Shown here in pieces: positions 1 through 7,386 of a DNA stretch of 22,152 nt; position 1 is the stretch's first letter; each line of letters opens with the position of its first letter. This DNA comes from Prevotella sp. Lineage in GTDB: Bacteria; Bacteroidota; Bacteroidia; Bacteroidales; Dysgonomonadaceae. The stretch is from the NCBI GenBank assembly GCA_031263965.1, contig JAISES010000248.1, positions 1 through 22,152 of the forward strand, given 5' to 3'. Made by a program: the position numbers and the translations under genes. The notes under the pieces were generated by a model. The model was not told where the DNA came from, ran no database searches, and saw only the letters and a list, made by a program, of their open reading frames with translations.

Positions 1-228
1 AGATTCTTTCTTCTTTTCGTTAAAAGTTAGTGCAGCAGATGGAGCTTTTTTATCCAGGAAAGTTATTTATTTTAAGTTTCCATTATCCGGTCTATTTTAT
101 AAAATACAAACTAACGATTCTTCATTTTTAATTTTTAAAGTAGATTGCTTCACTCCGTTCGCAATGACGAGTGAAAGACCTTTTGGGACAGTCTCTTCTT
201 AGTCTTATTCGAAGTGCTGCTAATTATA
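1..228. other. Left-edge intergenic DNA, no supported gene
   Basis: This A+T-rich stretch lies downstream of the leftward M56 peptidase gene and reaches the window edge. The + strand frame starting at base 2 stays open to a stop near base 200, but the translation is low in complexity and runs through a dispersed repeat (143-170), so I do not call a gene. A gene tail entering from the left cannot be excluded. I see no convincing terminator hairpin for the leftward operon here. Confidence 0.5.
143..170. repeat. Short dispersed repeat with a GCAATGACG core
   Basis: The sequence reads gattgctt, then cactccgt, then tcgcaatgacga. It contains the opposed motifs gattgc and gcaatgac. Its last 12 bases (159-170) are found exactly, in reverse complement, at the window end (22141-22152). 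The gattgcttc motif also occurs in the 36-bp arms at 2025-2152, and a tcattg...cgcaatc version lies at 17851-17876. This fits a short REP-like intergenic repeat of the kind common in Bacteroidetes genomes. Confidence 0.55.
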
Positions 229-1542
229 TTATTTTGGAGGGTTTACAGGCGTACTTCGGCTACCATTGGGCTTTCTCCATTCAGAAAGAATTGTTTTAAG
301 CTTAGGCGGATTTACAGATTCCACAATCCATTCGCGCCCATCACCATCAATATATTTGTCTCCAACTTTATATGACGAAAGATCAGGTGTTTTTGCTGGT
401 GGTGGAGGCGGTACTTTTTCGTCTTTAACTATTTTAGGCGGGGTGAATACTACCGTTTCCTTTTTCTCTTCTTTCAGAGGGGGCGGCGGAGGCGGGGTTT
501 TGTCATCCTTAACTATAGTTATTTTAGGCGGAGTGAAGTGTATAGTCTCTTTCTTCTCTACTTCCTGTTCCTCTGCTTTAATAGTATCTTTCTTGGTTTC
601 AATGTTATCCTTCTTTACTTCTGTTATGCCTATATTTCCATCATCTGTTTTTGTTTGATCATTCACTTTTTTTGTGCAGAATGCAAAGGCAAACAGGAAG
701 AACAAGGGCAACATTGCCGTCTTTTTCATCATAGCTATGCGTGTTGATGTTGTTTTTGTCATCATAGTCAATCGTTTTTTAGTTAATAAATAATTAAGAT
801 TTGAAGTTAATGACAGACTATTTTGCCGGCTGATTTTATCTATCAATATCATTTGATAATGAGGAACATCGTTATAAGCGCTTATGACGCCCTCATCGGC
901 TAAAAATTCATGGTTAAGTTTTATTCTATTTTTGTATAAGTATAATACCGGATTGAACCAGAACAGGATTAAGAGAAGTTCTATAAAGAAGATGTCCAAT
1001 GTATGCCATTGTCTGACGTGAGCCATTTCGTGAGTTAGTACCTCCTCCTCTATCAATCCTGCTTTATATTCGTTTTTATTTAAGAAAATATAGTGTCCGA
1101 AGCTATGCGGGACAGATTCCGTATCAATTAATACTATTTTCATATTGCCCTGAACCGCATGCTCATTTTTCTTTATCGTTATAATAAGCCGCGTAATGTT
1201 TATCAGGAATCTCGATAACAAAATACTTGCTATTGCAACGTAGCCGATGAGAAAAATATTCAGGGGATTGACTGCTTTTGCTTCTTCCCGCACACCGGCC
1301 TTTTCGGTTGTAAATTCTATTTCGTTTGTAATAATCCGTGCTTCAGTAAATGGCAAATTGCCGGCAAAAGCAGAATCTCCCGAAATTTCTATCGAAACGA
1401 AAGGTACTGTTATGGACAATATGAGGCTGAACAACAGGTAAAACCTTTTGAAACGGTGCATTGCCTCCTTTTCCAGGATAAAATGGTAGATTGTCAGAAG
1501 CAACAATGAACATATGGTCATTTGCAGAAGACAGGTAGTCAT
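229..1542 (-). CDS. BlaR1/MecR1-like M56 family membrane metallopeptidase with proline-rich tail
   Basis: This 437-residue protein is a predicted inner-membrane zinc protease of the M56 (BlaR1/MecR1) family, the sensor partner that inactivates a BlaI-type repressor. Hydrophobic segments lie near residues 6-22, 33-50, 96-120, 183-202 and 277-289. The zinc site is HEMAH (171-175) with the downstream HEFLADE (211-217). After the last membrane segment there is no penicillin-binding sensor domain. Instead there is a Lys/Glu-rich stretch, two copies of a proline-rich unit (about 330-355 and 360-383; KKET..FTPPKI..VKD.K then five or six Pro) and a short end containing YKVGDKYIDGDGREW. The gene overlaps blaI by 4 bp (ATGA), so translation is probably coupled. 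The family is clear. The signal sensed is unknown and need not be a beta-lactam, as Bacteroidetes hold many such pairs. Confidence 0.87.
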   Translation of the reverse strand: MTTCLLQMTICSLLLLTIYHFILEKEAMHRFKRFYLLFSLILSITVPFVSIEISGDSAFAGNLPFTEARIITNEIEFTTEKAGVREEAKAVNPLNIFLIGYVAIASILLSRFLINITRLIITIKKNEHAVQGNMKIVLIDTESVPHSFGHYIFLNKNEYKAGLIEEEVLTHEMAHVRQWHTLDIFFIELLLILFWFNPVLYLYKNRIKLNHEFLADEGVISAYNDVPHYQMILIDKISRQNSLSLTSNLNYLLTKKRLTMMTKTTSTRIAMMKKTAMLPLFFLFAFAFCTKKVNDQTKTDDGNIGITEVKKDNIETKKDTIKAEEQEVEKKETIHFTPPKITIVKDDKTPPPPPPLKEEKKETVVFTPPKIVKDEKVPPPPPAKTPDLSSYKVGDKYIDGDGREWIVESVNPPKLKTILSEWRKPNGSRSTPVNPPK

Positions 1543-1928
1543 GATTTTTTCTTTTTTATTTCCTGATCTACAATTTTTTTCAAATCTTCCAATTCTTCGG
1601 CCGACAGATTACTGGTCTTGGCGAAGAACGAAGCAAATTGCAAAGCAGAATCTCCGAAGAAATCTTTGATTATTCCGTTTACATGTTTCGAGAAATATTC
1701 TTCCTTCTTAATCAGGGGATGATATTGCCTCGAATTCCCATAGAGTTTATAACCTACAAAACCTTTATCCTGCATCCTTTTCAGTAGGGTTGCCACAGTG
1801 GTCGATGCCGGTTTAGGCTCGGGATAATTATCTATTATCTCTTTCATAAATATATTTTCACCTTTCCAGATGATTTCCATTAGCTGCTCTTCGCTTTTCG
1901 ACAGGCTCATTATTCTACGGTTAGACAT
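1539..1928 (-). CDS. BlaI/MecI/CopY family transcriptional repressor
   Basis: This 129-residue protein is a winged-helix repressor of the BlaI/MecI family (Penicillinase_R). The helix-turn-helix covers roughly residues 10-70, with the recognition helix around STTVATLLKRMQDKGF (42-57). The lysine-rich C-terminal half is the usual dimerisation and proteolysis region. It is the first gene of a leftward operon with the M56 peptidase, which is expected to trigger its cleavage. A perfect operator-like palindrome lies on its own -7 box, so autorepression is likely. The start at 1928 leaves only a few bases of leader from the predicted promoter. The in-frame ATG at 1910 (residue 7) would give about 20 bases and fits the usual family N-terminus (SLSKSEEQLM), so either start is possible. 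Confidence 0.88.
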   Translation of the reverse strand: MSNRRIMSLSKSEEQLMEIIWKGENIFMKEIIDNYPEPKPASTTVATLLKRMQDKGFVGYKLYGNSRQYHPLIKKEEYFSKHVNGIIKDFFGDSALQFASFFAKTSNLSAEELEDLKKIVDQEIKKKKS

Positions 1929-1932
1929 TTAG

Positions 1933-1948
1933 TTCTACAAATGTAGAA
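1933..1948. promoter_or_regulatory. Predicted BlaI-type operator: perfect 16-bp palindrome
   Basis: The bases TTCTACAAATGTAGAA form a perfect inverted repeat with 7-bp arms and a 2-bp centre. They contain TACAaaTGTA, which matches the TACAnnTGTA core known for BlaI/MecI operators. The site lies 5 bp upstream of the first possible repressor start codon and contains the predicted -7 box. Binding would therefore block RNA polymerase directly. The assignment to this repressor rests on position and motif only. Confidence 0.8.
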
Positions 1949-1968
1949 TAAAAAAATTTATTTCCAAA
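1938..1968 (-). promoter_or_regulatory. Promoter of the blaI-M56 operon (Bacteroidetes type)
   Basis: On the minus strand TTTG (1965-1968) is followed by a 19-base spacer and TACATTTG (1938-1945), which fits the Bacteroidetes TTTG / TAnnTTTG consensus exactly. The -7 box lies wholly inside the operator palindrome. Transcription would start only a few bases before the ATG at 1928. Confidence 0.72.
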
Positions 1969-1993
1969 TTTTTTGGATATTATTTTTAAAAAT

Positions 1994-2197
1994 TTAAGAA
2001 ACTGTTTCTAAATAAGTTCTATTTCTCCCGTCATAGCGAGGGTTTACCCGAAGCAATCCAGCAATTGGCCGGTTAGCGGTAGGGGCAGTCCTTTGTGACT
2101 GCCTGAAAAATACAGATGGATTGCTTCGGGTAAACCCTTGCTATGACGGGAGTCGCTGACCCTATAAATACGTCATTTATTTTTATTGATTACTTAA
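1994..2197. repeat. Intergenic inverted-repeat element with 36-bp arms and nested hairpin
   Basis: Arms at 2025-2060 and 2117-2152 match in 35 of 36 positions as inverted repeats (ctcccgtcatagcg... / ...gctatgacgggag). Between them a second hairpin has perfect 7-bp arms, GGCAGTC (2084-2090) and GACTGCC (2097-2103), with a 6-base loop. The outer flanks are also repeated elsewhere: ttaagaaactgttt (1994-2007) recurs exactly at 22062-22075. The reverse complement of 2163-2197 (ttaagtaatcaataaa... atgacg) recurs nearly exactly at 22094-22127. No coding potential is seen. It fills the gap between the divergent blaI and ruvB promoters and could be a MITE- or REP-like element; no target-site duplication is obvious. 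Confidence 0.8.
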
Positions 2198-2218
2198 AAT
2201 ACACTGAAAACGATAAAG

Positions 2219-2252
2219 TTTGCTTGCTTTATGAATATTTGATGTAAATTTG
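2219..2252 (+). promoter_or_regulatory. Predicted ruvB promoter
   Basis: TTTG (2219-2222) and TAAATTTG (2245-2252) fit the Bacteroidetes -33/-7 boxes. The spacer of 22 bases is slightly longer than the usual 19-21. The ATG of ruvB follows 12 bases after the -7 box, giving a very short leader. Confidence 0.55.
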
Positions 2253-2264
2253 CATTTATACTTT

Positions 2265-3287
2265 ATGGAAGGAACATTTAACATACACAGAGGTAATATA
2301 AACGACAACGAGAAAGAGTTCGAAAATGCTCTCAGACCGTTGACATTCCGTAGTTTCAGCGGACAGAATAAGGTTGTAGAGAATTTGCAGGTTTTTGTCA
2401 CAGCGGCAAAGATGCGCGGCGAATCGCTGGATCATACTTTATTGCACGGGCCTCCCGGATTGGGGAAAACTACGCTTTCGAATATTATAGCCAACGAGCT
2501 TGGCGTTGGTTTTAAAATTACATCGGGACCGGTACTGGATAAGCCCGGCGACCTTGCCGGATTATTGACTTCGCTCGAAGCAAACGATGTGCTTTTCATA
2601 GATGAAATACACCGGCTTTCTCCTGTCGTGGAGGAATATCTGTACAGTGCGATGGAAGATTACAGGATCGATATCATGATAGATAAAGGCCCTAGCGCCC
2701 GTTCTGTGCAGATAGAACTTAACCCGTTTACCCTTATCGGGGCAACTACACGCAGCGGTTTGTTGACAAGTCCTTTGCGTGCGCGTTTCGGTATCAATAT
2801 GCATTTGGAATATTATGATATCGATACCCTTATGCATATTATACTTCGTTCGGCAGATATACTCGATATACATACCTCGGAAGATGCAGCTATGGAAATA
2901 GCATCGCGCAGCCGCGGCACTCCGCGTATTGCCAATGCCCTGTTGCGCCGGGTGCGCGATTTTGCACAGGTGAAGGGTTCGGGTAAGATAGATAAGTCTA
3001 TCGCAACTTATTCCCTCGAAGCACTCAATATAGACAAGTACGGTCTCGACGAAATCGACAACAAGATACTGTTAATCCTCATTGATAAATTCCAAGGCGG
3101 GCCTGTGGGTATATCCACCATTGCTACGGCATTAGGCGAGGATAGTGGTACGATAGAAGAGGTGTATGAGCCTTTCCTCATCAAAGAAGGTTTTATGAAA
3201 CGTACACCGCGGGGCCGCGAAGTTACGGATTTGGCCTATAAGCATCTGGGACGGAAAAGGCAAAGTGAACAGGGTTTTTTATTTTAG
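2265..3287 (+). CDS. ruvB: Holliday junction branch migration ATPase RuvB
   Basis: RuvB is the hexameric AAA+ motor that, with RuvA, drives branch migration of Holliday junctions in recombinational repair. The 340-residue protein has Walker A GPPGLGKT (62-69), Walker B FIDE (111-114), sensor 1 GATTRSG (159-165), the arginine-finger region RARFG (172-176) and sensor 2 [12 protein letters not shown] (218-229). The C-terminal winged helix covers about 255-335. Length and motifs fit the family throughout. I chose the ATG at 2265 over the in-frame TTG at 2250, because the TTG lies inside the predicted -7 box and the 340-residue form has the usual length. ruvA and ruvC are not nearby. The permease gene follows after 9 bp in the same frame and is probably cotranscribed. 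Confidence 0.96.
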   Translation: MEGTFNIHRGNINDNEKEFENALRPLTFRSFSGQNKVVENLQVFVTAAKMRGESLDHTLLHGPPGLGKTTLSNIIANELGVGFKITSGPVLDKPGDLAGLLTSLEANDVLFIDEIHRLSPVVEEYLYSAMEDYRIDIMIDKGPSARSVQIELNPFTLIGATTRSGLLTSPLRARFGINMHLEYYDIDTLMHIILRSADILDIHTSEDAAMEIASRSRGTPRIANALLRRVRDFAQVKGSGKIDKSIATYSLEALNIDKYGLDEIDNKILLILIDKFQGGPVGISTIATALGEDSGTIEEVYEPFLIKEGFMKRTPRGREVTDLAYKHLGRKRQSEQGFLF

Positions 3288-3296
3288 CGGATCAAC

Positions 3297-4556
3297 TTGA
3301 ATTTAGAATTATTCATAGCGAAACGGATTCACTTCAAAAGTGAGAAAGGGGAGAAACGGGTTTCTTCCCCCGCCATAAAAATAGCTGTTGCCGGGGTGGC
3401 AATAGGGCTTGCGGCTATGATATTGTCTTTATCGATAGTCGTTGGCTTTAAAACGGAGGTGCGTAATAAAGTCGTAGGATTCGGTTCGCATATCCAGATA
3501 ACTAACCTGAATAATACAACATCTTACGAAAGCCAACCGATATCGGTTTCTTCCGAATTAGAGAAAGAGCTGGCCGATGCTCCCAATATAAAACATGTAC
3601 AGCTTTACGGGACAAAACCCGGAGTGATCAAGACGAAAGACGCTTTTCTGGGAATTATGCTTAAAGGAGTTGGTGACGATTATGACTGGACTTTCTTTAA
3701 ACAGAATATGGTCGATGGTTCTATTATCAATCCGCAGGATACTTCTGTTGCCAATCAGGTAATCGTATCAAAAAATATAGCATCGAAATTACATCTTAAA
3801 ACAGGCGATAGTTTTATTGCTTATTTTGTCGGCGAACGGAATGTGGAGGAGCGTAGCGCCCGCAAATTCAATATAACGGGGATATACAGTACAAATTTTG
3901 AAGAATATGACAAGCTTTTTGTTGTGACCGACTTATCCCTGATACAGCGATTGAATAAATGGGAACCTGATCAGGTAAGCGGAATAGAATTATTGGTCAA
4001 AGATTATGATAAGTTAGAGGCGGCTGCCAGGGACGTTTATTTCGATCTGATGACATACCGGGATAAGGATGGTAATACATTGCTTGCACGTTCAATAAAG
4101 GAATTGAATCCTATGATATTCAGTTGGCTCGATTTATTGGATATGAATGTGTGGGTGATTATCGGGCTTATGTTTGTTATCTCCGTATTCACTGTGATTT
4201 CGGGTTTGCTGATCATAATACTGGAACGAACCAATATGATAGGCATGCTCAAAACCCTTGGGTCAGGGAATTTCAGTATCCGTAAAACGTTCTTGTATGT
4301 GGCTTCATTTCTTATATTGAAGGGGATGTTCTGGGGCAATATTATAGCGCTTTCAATTCTATTGATACAAAAATATTTCGGGGTGGTAAAACTTAATCCG
4401 GATAATTACTATGTATCCGAAATGCCTGTAGATATAAATATTCTTTATATTTTGCTTATAAATACAGGTACGCTTGTATTATCTGTTGTGGCTATGATCG
4501 GCCCATCTTATCTTATCGCTAAAATTTCTCCTGCAAAATCCATCCGGTTCGAGTAA
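3297..4556 (+). CDS. LolC/LolE-type FtsX/MacB-fold ABC transporter permease
   Basis: This 419-residue inner-membrane protein has the MacB/LolCE topology: a first membrane segment at about 27-51, a large periplasmic domain (about 52-280), then three membrane segments near 285-309, 335-358 and 380-403 forming the FtsX domain. The ERTNMIGMLKTLG stretch (about 310-322) is the coupling region typical of LolC/LolE/MacB permeases. In Bacteroidetes such proteins are usually annotated as lipoprotein-releasing permeases. The ATPase (LolD) is not adjacent. The start is a TTG (3297): the frame is open from the ruvB stop, the next ATG would remove the first membrane segment, and MNLELFIAKR fits the usual N-terminus. 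It ends 3 bp from the convergent rlmH gene. The substrate is inferred from the family only. Confidence 0.85.
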   Translation: MNLELFIAKRIHFKSEKGEKRVSSPAIKIAVAGVAIGLAAMILSLSIVVGFKTEVRNKVVGFGSHIQITNLNNTTSYESQPISVSSELEKELADAPNIKHVQLYGTKPGVIKTKDAFLGIMLKGVGDDYDWTFFKQNMVDGSIINPQDTSVANQVIVSKNIASKLHLKTGDSFIAYFVGERNVEERSARKFNITGIYSTNFEEYDKLFVVTDLSLIQRLNKWEPDQVSGIELLVKDYDKLEAAARDVYFDLMTYRDKDGNTLLARSIKELNPMIFSWLDLLDMNVWVIIGLMFVISVFTVISGLLIIILERTNMIGMLKTLGSGNFSIRKTFLYVASFLILKGMFWGNIIALSILLIQKYFGVVKLNPDNYYVSEMPVDINILYILLINTGTLVLSVVAMIGPSYLIAKISPAKSIRFE

Positions 4557-4559
4557 CTG

Positions 4560-5033
4560 TTATTCGTGATGATAAGGCTCATTGTTGAGTATTGTCATTG
4601 CCCTGTATAGTTGTTCCACAAATATGAGACGTACCATTTGGTGCGAGAAAGTCATGCGCGACAAAGTGAGTTTCTCGTTTGTTTTGTCATATACCGCTTG
4701 TGAAAATCCATAAGGTCCGCCAATAATGAATACAAGGCGTTTTGATACGCTGTGAGTTTTCTTTTCGATGTAGCCCGCGAATTGGGCGGAAGTATATTCT
4801 TTCCCTTTTTCATCCAGCAGCACGATGTAATCTCCCGATTGCAAACTTTTGAGGATCAGCTCCCCTTCCTTTTCTTTTTGTTGTTCTATGGTAAGGTTTT
4901 TAGTGTTTTTTATATCAGGGATAACCTGCATTTCGAAAGGAATATAATGTTCCAGTCGTTTCCTGTATTCATCTACGGCATCGATAAAATATCCGGTGTC
5001 GGTTTTGCCTATGACAAGAAGGGTGATTTTCAT
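4560..5033 (-). CDS. rlmH: 23S rRNA (pseudouridine1915-N3)-methyltransferase RlmH
   Basis: RlmH is a SPOUT-family enzyme that uses S-adenosylmethionine to methylate pseudouridine 1915 in helix 69 of 23S rRNA on assembled 70S ribosomes. The 157-residue length is the usual one. The cofactor knot is visible as FIIGGPYGFS (102-111), LSRMTFSHQMVR (124-135) and the C-terminal YHHE (154-157), which helps form the active site. Transcription is leftward from a predicted promoter at 5051-5058. The gene is convergent with the permease gene (3 bp gap) and divergent from the alkyltransferase-like gene. Confidence 0.96.
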   Translation of the reverse strand: MKITLLVIGKTDTGYFIDAVDEYRKRLEHYIPFEMQVIPDIKNTKNLTIEQQKEKEGELILKSLQSGDYIVLLDEKGKEYTSAQFAGYIEKKTHSVSKRLVFIIGGPYGFSQAVYDKTNEKLTLSRMTFSHQMVRLIFVEQLYRAMTILNNEPYHHE

Positions 5034-5050
5034 ATCTGATCTTTAAAATG

Positions 5051-5058
5051 CAAAAATA
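5051..5058 (-). promoter_or_regulatory. Predicted rlmH -7 promoter box
   Basis: The minus strand reads TATTTTTG, which fits TAnnTTTG. A TTTG lies upstream (complement of 5082-5085) with a spacer of 23 bases, longer than ideal. The rlmH ATG starts 18 bases downstream. Confidence 0.5.
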
Positions 5059-5093
5059 CGATTTTCTGTTTATCTTTATATCAAAACTGTGGA

Positions 5094-5435
5094 ATGAACG
5101 ATTTAGATAAAGAAAGTCTCAGGCAGGGAGTATATGACATTGTCAAATATATTCCTCGTGGACGGGCAACCAGTTACGGGGCTATTGCCAAAGCTGCCGG
5201 TTATCCGGGTTTGTCGAGAATGGTCGGGAAAATAATGGCCGGATGTTCGGAAAAAAATATTCCTGCCCACAGAGTAGTTAACAGCCAAGGTATCCTTTCC
5301 GGAAAAGACGCATTTGGCTCTGCCGGAGAAATGCAAAAACTATTGGAAGCCGAAGGCATCATCGTCCGAAACGACCGTATCGTAAACTGGAAGTCCGTAT
5401 TCTGGGATCCGCTAAAAGAAATCAAAATAGAATAA
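5094..5435 (+). CDS. Alkyltransferase-like (ATL) protein, MGMT DNA-binding fold without the catalytic cysteine
   Basis: This 113-residue protein has only the DNA-binding domain of O6-alkylguanine-DNA alkyltransferases. The helix-turn-helix region is RGRATSYGAIA (22-32), and the arginine that flips the damaged base is probably R42 (SRMVG). The active-site motif, normally PCHRV, reads PAHRV (57-61). The acceptor cysteine is thus an alanine, as in the ATL (Atl1/YbaZ) group. Known ATL proteins bind O6-alkylguanine and recruit nucleotide excision repair instead of reversing the damage. Here that role is inference. It is a single gene, divergent from rlmH (60 bp apart), and its stop lies 1 bp from the stop of the convergent sulfatase-fold gene. 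No SOS or Ada-type site is recognised upstream. Confidence 0.88.
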   Translation: MNDLDKESLRQGVYDIVKYIPRGRATSYGAIAKAAGYPGLSRMVGKIMAGCSEKNIPAHRVVNSQGILSGKDAFGSAGEMQKLLEAEGIIVRNDRIVNWKSVFWDPLKEIKIE

Positions 5436-5436
5436 A

Positions 5437-7254
5437 CTACCTGTTTCCCAAATCCAGATACATCATCTGGAAGAAAGCTTTTGCTTTTTTCTCCAGGTCC
5501 GGATTTCCTTCGTGCCGGATAACACCCTGTTTGTCGTTGTCATAAGTCACTGTTCCGGTAGAATCGGTCATGCAGAATCCGTTTACATACGAATAAAACG
5601 CAAACTTGTTTCCGTCAGGATTCAATACGTCTTTGCTGAAAATAAATTCATCGTGTTTTATACTCATTTGCGATAATAAAGTCGCCGCCAGATCGTTCTG
5701 CGAAGCAAAATCCTTTATTGCTTCCGGTTGCCTCACAGCCCCACCTATCCAGATCATAGGAATACGGAACCGCCTCGGATCACTGTTATTTATATCCTTC
5801 GGATAAGATTGCATAGCATGGTCGGCAACAAAGATTATCAAAGTATTATCCCAGTATTTCGTAGCTTTCAATTGCGTTACAAAATTACCCAAACATTCAT
5901 CTGTGTAATGGACAGCATTAAGAAACGGCTCTTTAAATTCATTTGCGGGAACATCGAACGGTTCATGGCTGCTCAATGTCAATACCGTTTTAAAGAATGG
6001 AGTTTCTATTTCTTTTGTTGTCAGGCCTTTGTATAATCTTTCGATAAGAAGCTTGTCGGGAACGCCCCATTTAGTCATCCGTTCACTCAGCGGAAATTCT
6101 TTATCCGCTACAATATCCTTTATGCCGCAAGCCCCTACAAAATAAGAACGCATGTTGGCAAAGTCGGCATCTCCTCCATAGTAAAAAGACAGATTGTATC
6201 CGGTTTCTTTTAAAGCACGGGGTATAGTGGGTAAATTCCCTGTCTTTTGAGGATACTTCATTATCGCAACGGTTGGATGTGCAGGATAGCCGCTCAATAC
6301 AGACACAAGGCCTCGGTCGGTACGGAAACTGTTGGCATAGAAATTTTCAAAAAAGACACCCTCTTTCGCAAACCGGCTCATATTGGGCGCGATAAGCGAA
6401 TCTAAGGCTACATCGGCAGAAAAGCTTTCCAAGATAAATAAAATGATATCCGGCTTGTCAGTTTTCAGCAATCGGGGAATACTGTCGCTATGCGGTTGAT
6501 TCGTGATCTTATCAAATATTCCGGTTGCCTCCTCTTTTCCATAAAACTGATACTGCGAAGCAAAATCATCGGATTTGATAAAGGAATACATTAAGTTAAA
6601 CTCCGGATTGATGGCGGCATGATTAAGGAACATATTGTCGCTGTAATATACTTGCCCTACATTCATCGTGGAGACTGTAACGCCTCCCCTGACCGGTAGA
6701 AATAATGAGACTATGAGCAAAATTAAAACGATGCCTGTATTACGGATAGATTTCGGCACTTTTAGTTTTAAAATCTGTTTGCGGAGAATAAATACATAGC
6801 CGGTATATATGATTGCAGCGGAAATAATGGTAAAGAGAAAGCCTAGTGTTATCTCAACGACAGAGCCGCTGGCAAATGCTTCTTGCGGTTTTTTCAGGTA
6901 AAGAAAAACCGTAGAATCGAAGTGGAATCCCCAATAAGGATATATGACGATGTCTGCAACTGTAATGATCGCGATAATGGAAAGTATGATGATAAAATAA
7001 ACATTAAATATCAGGGCAATGTATTGAGGTTTGATCCAGATAGAGAAAATCAATATTAAAGCAGGAATAGCTGTAAGATAACCACTCGCCGATAAATCGA
7101 GAGGAAGCCCATGATACAGTACCTGATATATATCGCAGGCAGAAATACCCCCTCCTATAGATGAATGAGTAAGGATGAAAGCAACTTTTCCTGTAAAGAA
7201 AAGCAAAACGAAATAAAAGAATATGCTAATAAATAGTAGTATACGCTGTTTCAT
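5437..7254 (-). CDS. LtaS/OpgB-like membrane sulfatase-fold phosphoglycerol (or phosphoethanolamine) transferase
   Basis: This 605-residue protein has an N-terminal membrane part with about five hydrophobic segments (roughly 5-28, 58-76, 78-103, 134-157, 172-190), followed by an extracytoplasmic sulfatase-type domain (about 265-540). The metal and catalytic residues of LtaS can be placed: E276 in ILESFS, T312 in FRTDRG as the likely nucleophile, H430 in SSHEPF, and D478-H479 in VADHAM. Such enzymes transfer phosphoglycerol or phosphoethanolamine head groups in the periplasm. In a Gram-negative host without lipoteichoic acid, a glycan or lipid A/phospholipid substrate is more likely than LTA. 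The target cannot be read from the sequence. It is a single leftward gene with its own -7-like box. Confidence 0.85.
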   Translation of the reverse strand: MKQRILLFISIFFYFVLLFFTGKVAFILTHSSIGGGISACDIYQVLYHGLPLDLSASGYLTAIPALILIFSIWIKPQYIALIFNVYFIIILSIIAIITVADIVIYPYWGFHFDSTVFLYLKKPQEAFASGSVVEITLGFLFTIISAAIIYTGYVFILRKQILKLKVPKSIRNTGIVLILLIVSLFLPVRGGVTVSTMNVGQVYYSDNMFLNHAAINPEFNLMYSFIKSDDFASQYQFYGKEEATGIFDKITNQPHSDSIPRLLKTDKPDIILFILESFSADVALDSLIAPNMSRFAKEGVFFENFYANSFRTDRGLVSVLSGYPAHPTVAIMKYPQKTGNLPTIPRALKETGYNLSFYYGGDADFANMRSYFVGACGIKDIVADKEFPLSERMTKWGVPDKLLIERLYKGLTTKEIETPFFKTVLTLSSHEPFDVPANEFKEPFLNAVHYTDECLGNFVTQLKATKYWDNTLIIFVADHAMQSYPKDINNSDPRRFRIPMIWIGGAVRQPEAIKDFASQNDLAATLLSQMSIKHDEFIFSKDVLNPDGNKFAFYSYVNGFCMTDSTGTVTYDNDKQGVIRHEGNPDLEKKAKAFFQMMYLDLGNR

Positions 7255-7279
7255 TGGGAAATATACCTATTGAAAATAA

Positions 7280-7287
7280 CAAAGATA
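7280..7287 (-). promoter_or_regulatory. Predicted -7 box of the LtaS-like gene
   Basis: The minus strand reads TATCTTTG, an exact match to TAnnTTTG, with the ATG 26 bases downstream. No clear TTTG is seen at the expected -33 distance, only a T-run. Confidence 0.5.
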
Positions 7288-7386
7288 CAAGTTCTGAAAA
7301 AAAAAGTTGCAGTTATTTATGAAATTTCAATACATATTGCCTCTATTATGTAAAAACAGAAGTAGAACTCTTTAAATATTGATATC

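Noticed and set aside
2..201. Open + strand frame from the left edge to a stop near base 200
   Set aside because: The translation is low in complexity, unlike any family I recognise, and runs through a dispersed repeat at 143-170; chance openness is more likely than a gene tail.
266..658. Glycine-rich open frame on the + strand
   Set aside because: It is the antisense shadow of the proline-rich tail of the M56 peptidase gene; proline codons read backwards give glycine codons.
2250..2264. Upstream TTG start for ruvB
   Set aside because: The TTG overlaps the predicted -7 box and adds residues not found in RuvB; the ATG at 2265 gives the usual 340-residue protein.
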